NCBI GenBank assembly: GCA_013285445.1
Contig: CP053448.1
Coordinates: forward strand, 2,897,530-2,961,529
Direction of reading: 5' to 3'
Length of the DNA: 64,000 nucleotides
Source: Pseudomonadota bacterium
GTDB lineage: Bacteria > Pseudomonadota > Gammaproteobacteria > Xanthomonadales > Wenzhouxiangellaceae
The notes beneath the pieces are model-generated. The model had not been told where the DNA came from, searched no databases, and worked only from the letters and a program-made list of their open reading frames with translations. This document shows, piece after piece, positions 61,224 through 64,000 of the stretch. The first letter of the stretch is position 1; every line of letters begins with the position of its first letter. A program made the translations under genes and the position numbers.

Positions 61224-63479
61224 TCAGCGTATCCCGACCGGTCGTCCGAAGTGGTACCCCTGGGCGTAGTCGATTCCGATCTCATCCAGACTGGCGGCAA
61301 TCTCGGCGGACTCAACCCATTCGGCCACAATCAAGATTCCGGTACTACGGGCGACCTGGGCCAGCGACCGAACGATGGCTTCGTTGATCGGGCGCACCGT
61401 CAGGTCGCGCACGAACTGACCATCGATCTTGACCATATCAACATTGAGCTGCTGCAGATGACCAAACGAGGACATGCCGGTGCCAAAATCATCGAGCGCA
61501 ACCAGACAACCCAGTGCGCGCAGGCGGTCGATCAGCTTGCTGGCCGTGGCGTAATGACTGATCGCCACCGTTTCGGTCAGCTCGAAGCCGAGACGGGCGG
61601 GGTCGGCGCCCGGAGCCGCCAGGGCGGCAAACAGGAATTCGGTGAACTCCGGATCGTTGACCGAGGCCGCCGACAGGTTGATGAAGCAGCGCTGCGGCGG
61701 ATCGGGCGTGGTCGCCAGCCAGCTCAGTGTCTTGCGCACGACCAGACGGTCAATCGCGGGCATGAGCCCGAACCGTTCGGCCACCGGAATGAAGGCCTCG
61801 GGCATCAGCAGCACGCCGTCGTCGTTGCGCAGACGGCAAAGCACCTCGACCATCTGCTTCTGTCCCGGGTTGGACAGCGACACCAGCGGCTGCTCACACA
61901 GCGAGATCCGATCGGCATCGATGGCCTGCTGAATCAGGGGAATGCGCTTCATTTCCGTCAGCCTGCGATAGATGCGATCCGGTCCCGAGGTAAACAGGAT
62001 CCGGTTGCCGCCGCTCTCCTTGGCGGCAATGCAGGCAAGATCGGCGGTACCCAGCAGGCGTTCGTAATCCTCCGGATCGCCGGCCAGCGGCGTCACGCCC
62101 ACCGTCGCGCGTACCGAGAAGTGCTGGCTGGCGCGAACGAACCTGAATTCGCCGATGCGCGATTGGATCCTGCGAATGCGCGCTTCCCCGTCACCGCCCC
62201 AGGCACCCTGGACGATCAGCCCGAACTCATCGCCGCCCAGTCGCGCCAGGCAATCGCCGGAATTCAGGGTTTTCTGCAGCACACCGGCCAGCTCAGTCAG
62301 CATCTCGTCACCGCTGCCGTGACCCAGGGTATCGTTGATCGACTGGAACTGATCGAGATCCATGTAGCCCAGCAGCCACGATGATCCATTATCCGCCTGC
62401 AGCCGGGCCCGCGCCTGTTCGGCAAATGCCGTTCGATTCAGCAAACCAGTCAGCGGATCGTGTCGTGACTGGTAACGCAAGCGCCGCTCATATTGTTCCC
62501 GATCCCGATCACCGGCTTCAATCACCAAGGCGGTGGCGCTCATGACCAGCAGCGTGGGCAGCAGCAGCAGCCACTGGGCAATAACGGCATCCGAGGCCAG
62601 CGGCGCGATACTCGATACGCCCATGCGCAGGCCTGCAAGCACCAGCAAGGGAACGATGATGAACGTGGTCAGGGACGACAGCCGGAGCGCGCTCCAGAGC
62701 ATGAGCACGAACATCAGCAGGAGCAGCGGAACAACCTCCAGCGCCGGCGATCCGGCCAGCCAGCCAAGCTGTCCCAGTGTCGGCCGATGCCAGGTGGCCA
62801 GCAGCGCCCCAAGGGCCAACCCGCTGACCACGACCGGCTCCCAGCGGTGGCCGCGACGCCTGGTATCGAAGCTTCCACCTAGCCCGCACCAGCGCGTCGA
62901 CAGCGCCATCAGCAGTGGCGTGAACACGATCAGTCCAAGCAGATCGCCAAGCAGCCAGGCCGCTGTCACCAGGGTGGTCGGGAAGCGTTCCAGCATCTCG
63001 CCCATGCGAAGCGCCATCACGCCAAATACGGTTGTGATCATGGCAATGGCCGGGAGCACCAGAAAGATCAGGCGCGCCGTTTCGCCAAGACGCTGCGGAA
63101 CCGGTGCACGCGAGATCAATCGTCGATACAGCACGACGCCCATGACCGGGCCCGCAATCCCCCCGACATGAGCCAGCAGCAGCAGCGGCAGGCCGGTCAG
63201 GCGCATGGCCAGCATATCGGCAACGACCAGCACCGGCACCATCCACCAGCCGCCCATCAGCAGCGCGCAAAACGCCACCGCCGCGGGCGGCCAGATGGTA
63301 GCCAGCGGCCCGGCGCCGACCAGCTGTCGGGCCAGAATCGCTGTTGCTACATACGTCAGGAGCACGACCAGCGCAAACAGCCCTGTCGGAACCAGCCCGA
63401 TCGAGCGCGGTGGCCGCCAGTGCCGCATCATGCCATTGCGTCCGACTGGGTGCGGAGAGTCCTGGAAGGATCCATTCAT
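61224..63479 (-). CDS. MASE1-like membrane GGDEF-EAL protein
   Basis: 751 aa from ATG 63479. Eight or so membrane helices (about 30-310), starting ALVVLLTYVATAILARQL, form a MASE1-like sensor. The GGDEF domain keeps RLGGDEF near residue 415, but the inhibitory RxxD site five residues before it reads NSGD. The EAL domain has EVL in place of EAL, with FINLSAASV, FELTET, DDFGTG, KIDGQFV, VAEWVES and QGYHFGRP all kept, so phosphodiesterase activity is likely and cyclase activity possible. It sets local c-di-GMP; the signal is unknown. The 159 bases upstream hold no recognised gene. Confidence 0.9.
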   Translation of the reverse strand: MNGSFQDSPHPVGRNGMMRHWRPPRSIGLVPTGLFALVVLLTYVATAILARQLVGAGPLATIWPPAAVAFCALLMGGWWMVPVLVVADMLAMRLTGLPLLLLAHVGGIAGPVMGVVLYRRLISRAPVPQRLGETARLIFLVLPAIAMITTVFGVMALRMGEMLERFPTTLVTAAWLLGDLLGLIVFTPLLMALSTRWCGLGGSFDTRRRGHRWEPVVVSGLALGALLATWHRPTLGQLGWLAGSPALEVVPLLLLMFVLMLWSALRLSSLTTFIIVPLLVLAGLRMGVSSIAPLASDAVIAQWLLLLPTLLVMSATALVIEAGDRDREQYERRLRYQSRHDPLTGLLNRTAFAEQARARLQADNGSSWLLGYMDLDQFQSINDTLGHGSGDEMLTELAGVLQKTLNSGDCLARLGGDEFGLIVQGAWGGDGEARIRRIQSRIGEFRFVRASQHFSVRATVGVTPLAGDPEDYERLLGTADLACIAAKESGGNRILFTSGPDRIYRRLTEMKRIPLIQQAIDADRISLCEQPLVSLSNPGQKQMVEVLCRLRNDDGVLLMPEAFIPVAERFGLMPAIDRLVVRKTLSWLATTPDPPQRCFINLSAASVNDPEFTEFLFAALAAPGADPARLGFELTETVAISHYATASKLIDRLRALGCLVALDDFGTGMSSFGHLQQLNVDMVKIDGQFVRDLTVRPINEAIVRSLAQVARSTGILIVAEWVESAEIAASLDEIGIDYAQGYHFGRPVGIR

Positions 63480-63638
63480 CAGGGCACGCCGGTTGCCGGG
63501 ACCGGCAGACAGGACTGCCTGCCGGCCAGCGTCATGACTGAAGCGTGACCGTGGCGGGCTGCAGCCGGCCTTGCCGAATGGCCATTTGCCGGGCCCGGTT
63601 TCAGGTTGTTCCGGCGGCCGCACCGCGGGAGCACGGCC

Positions 63639-63887
63639 TCAGTCGCCGGTCATTGCTGCCGTACCCCGGGCACCCTGAGGGTCGAATGAAGCGACTCTCA
63701 GCGTGACCAGCCGGTCGACCTGGTCGGCTGTGGCGCCGCTGACCTTCAGCACGCTGTCGCCGATGCGGGCCTCGCCCTCGCCCGTTGAGGCATCAAACGC
63801 GGTCAGATAGACCTCGACCAGATCTCCCGGCTCGAATGACGGGGTCGAGGTGCGAAAGCGCCAGTTGGCGAACAATCCCTTGCTCAT
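63639..63887 (-). CDS. small TRAM/OB-like hypothetical protein
   Basis: 82 aa. EPGDLVEVYLTAFDASTGEG (residues about 19-38) followed by EARIGDSVLKVSGATADQVD and LVTLRVASFD has the spacing of a small TRAM-like beta-barrel. It reminds me of a short family best known from haloarchaea, but I cannot confirm this. The N-terminal NWRFRTSTPSFE is another shared-looking block. The start overlaps the stop of the upstream membrane-protein gene (ATGA), so it is translated with it. Confidence 0.65.
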   Translation of the reverse strand: MSKGLFANWRFRTSTPSFEPGDLVEVYLTAFDASTGEGEARIGDSVLKVSGATADQVDRLVTLRVASFDPQGARGTAAMTGD

Positions 63888-64000
63888 GATTCGTTACTCC
63901 GGTTGCTCAGGCGGTCGGTGGTGTACTCGCGGCCGAAACCGGTCCAGGCCGACACCAGGAAGACGATGACCAGCAGCCAGCCGTGGAAGACCCAGGGCCA
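63884..64000 (-). CDS. C-terminal end of a membrane protein (partial)
   Basis: Only the last 38 codons are present; the gene runs off the right edge. They encode one hydrophobic helix, WPWVFHGWLLVIVFLVSAW, then a polar tail ending SNRSNES. The TGA (63884-63886) overlaps the ATG of the TRAM-like gene. The family cannot be named from this fragment; a transporter end is likely from its form. Confidence 0.7.
   Translation of the reverse strand, partial: WPWVFHGWLLVIVFLVSAWTGFGREYTTDRLSNRSNES

Overview
The window is GC-rich and densely coded, and it looks like a chromosomal segment of a gammaproteobacterium. Clues are DapD, GlnD, ParE, RNase-free folate genes, RND pumps, DUF481 and YheT proteins of gammaproteobacterial type, an IPTL-CTERM surface protein, and secreted proteins ending in short D-R-F-E tails. 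These last two traits recall Xanthomonadales/Chromatiales relatives such as Wenzhouxiangella; the genus is inference only. One tRNA (Gln, CUG) is present; there are no rRNAs, transposase genes or CRISPR arrays.

Region 1 (1-15248) is a one-carbon module. On the plus strand, the end of formate-THF ligase is followed by heterotetrameric sarcosine oxidase (soxB-soxD-soxA-soxG), a dimethylglycine/sarcosine dehydrogenase-like flavoprotein and its likely acceptor EtfBA. On the minus strand run dgt, a gamma-glutamylcyclotransferase-like gene, 5-formyl-THF cyclo-ligase, folD and a GcvT/DmdA-like folate enzyme. Together they would demethylate dimethylglycine and sarcosine, load the methyl carbon onto tetrahydrofolate and interconvert the folate forms.

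Region 2 (15397-28324) holds an RND pump whose permease is broken by a one-base frameshift, then a minus-strand run of two secreted beta-helix proteins, an ECF sigma factor and a membrane Ser/Thr kinase with TPRs, followed upstream by dapD and a large repeat tract. Region 3 (28325-41334) holds map-glnD, an intact second RND pump, an acetolactate-synthase-like enzyme, an NAD-salvage pair (pncA-pncB) and a patatin-like phospholipase.

Region 4 (41400-49693) holds an M28 peptidase behind a NarL-type two-component system, a two-gene operon encoding a dockerin-like and a cohesin-like/IPTL-CTERM protein with its own promoter, structured leader and terminator, tRNA-Gln, rplM-rpsI and a thioredoxin-like ferredoxin. 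Region 5 (49719-64000) holds a DUF481 outer-membrane protein, a phosphonate-type ABC transporter (phnDCEE), a translationally coupled DUF2007-plsC-yheT-TPR operon, a ferredoxin reductase, parE, a MASE1-GGDEF-EAL protein and two small genes at the right edge.

The window is notable for non-coding repeats placed exactly at gene borders: a 271-bp fold-back element at the etfA stop, a 15-copy heptamer that supplies the dgt stop and removes the normal start of the next gene, a 9-copy octamer in the dapD leader, a 106-bp minisatellite made of REP-like hairpins, and related REP hairpins at two further loci.
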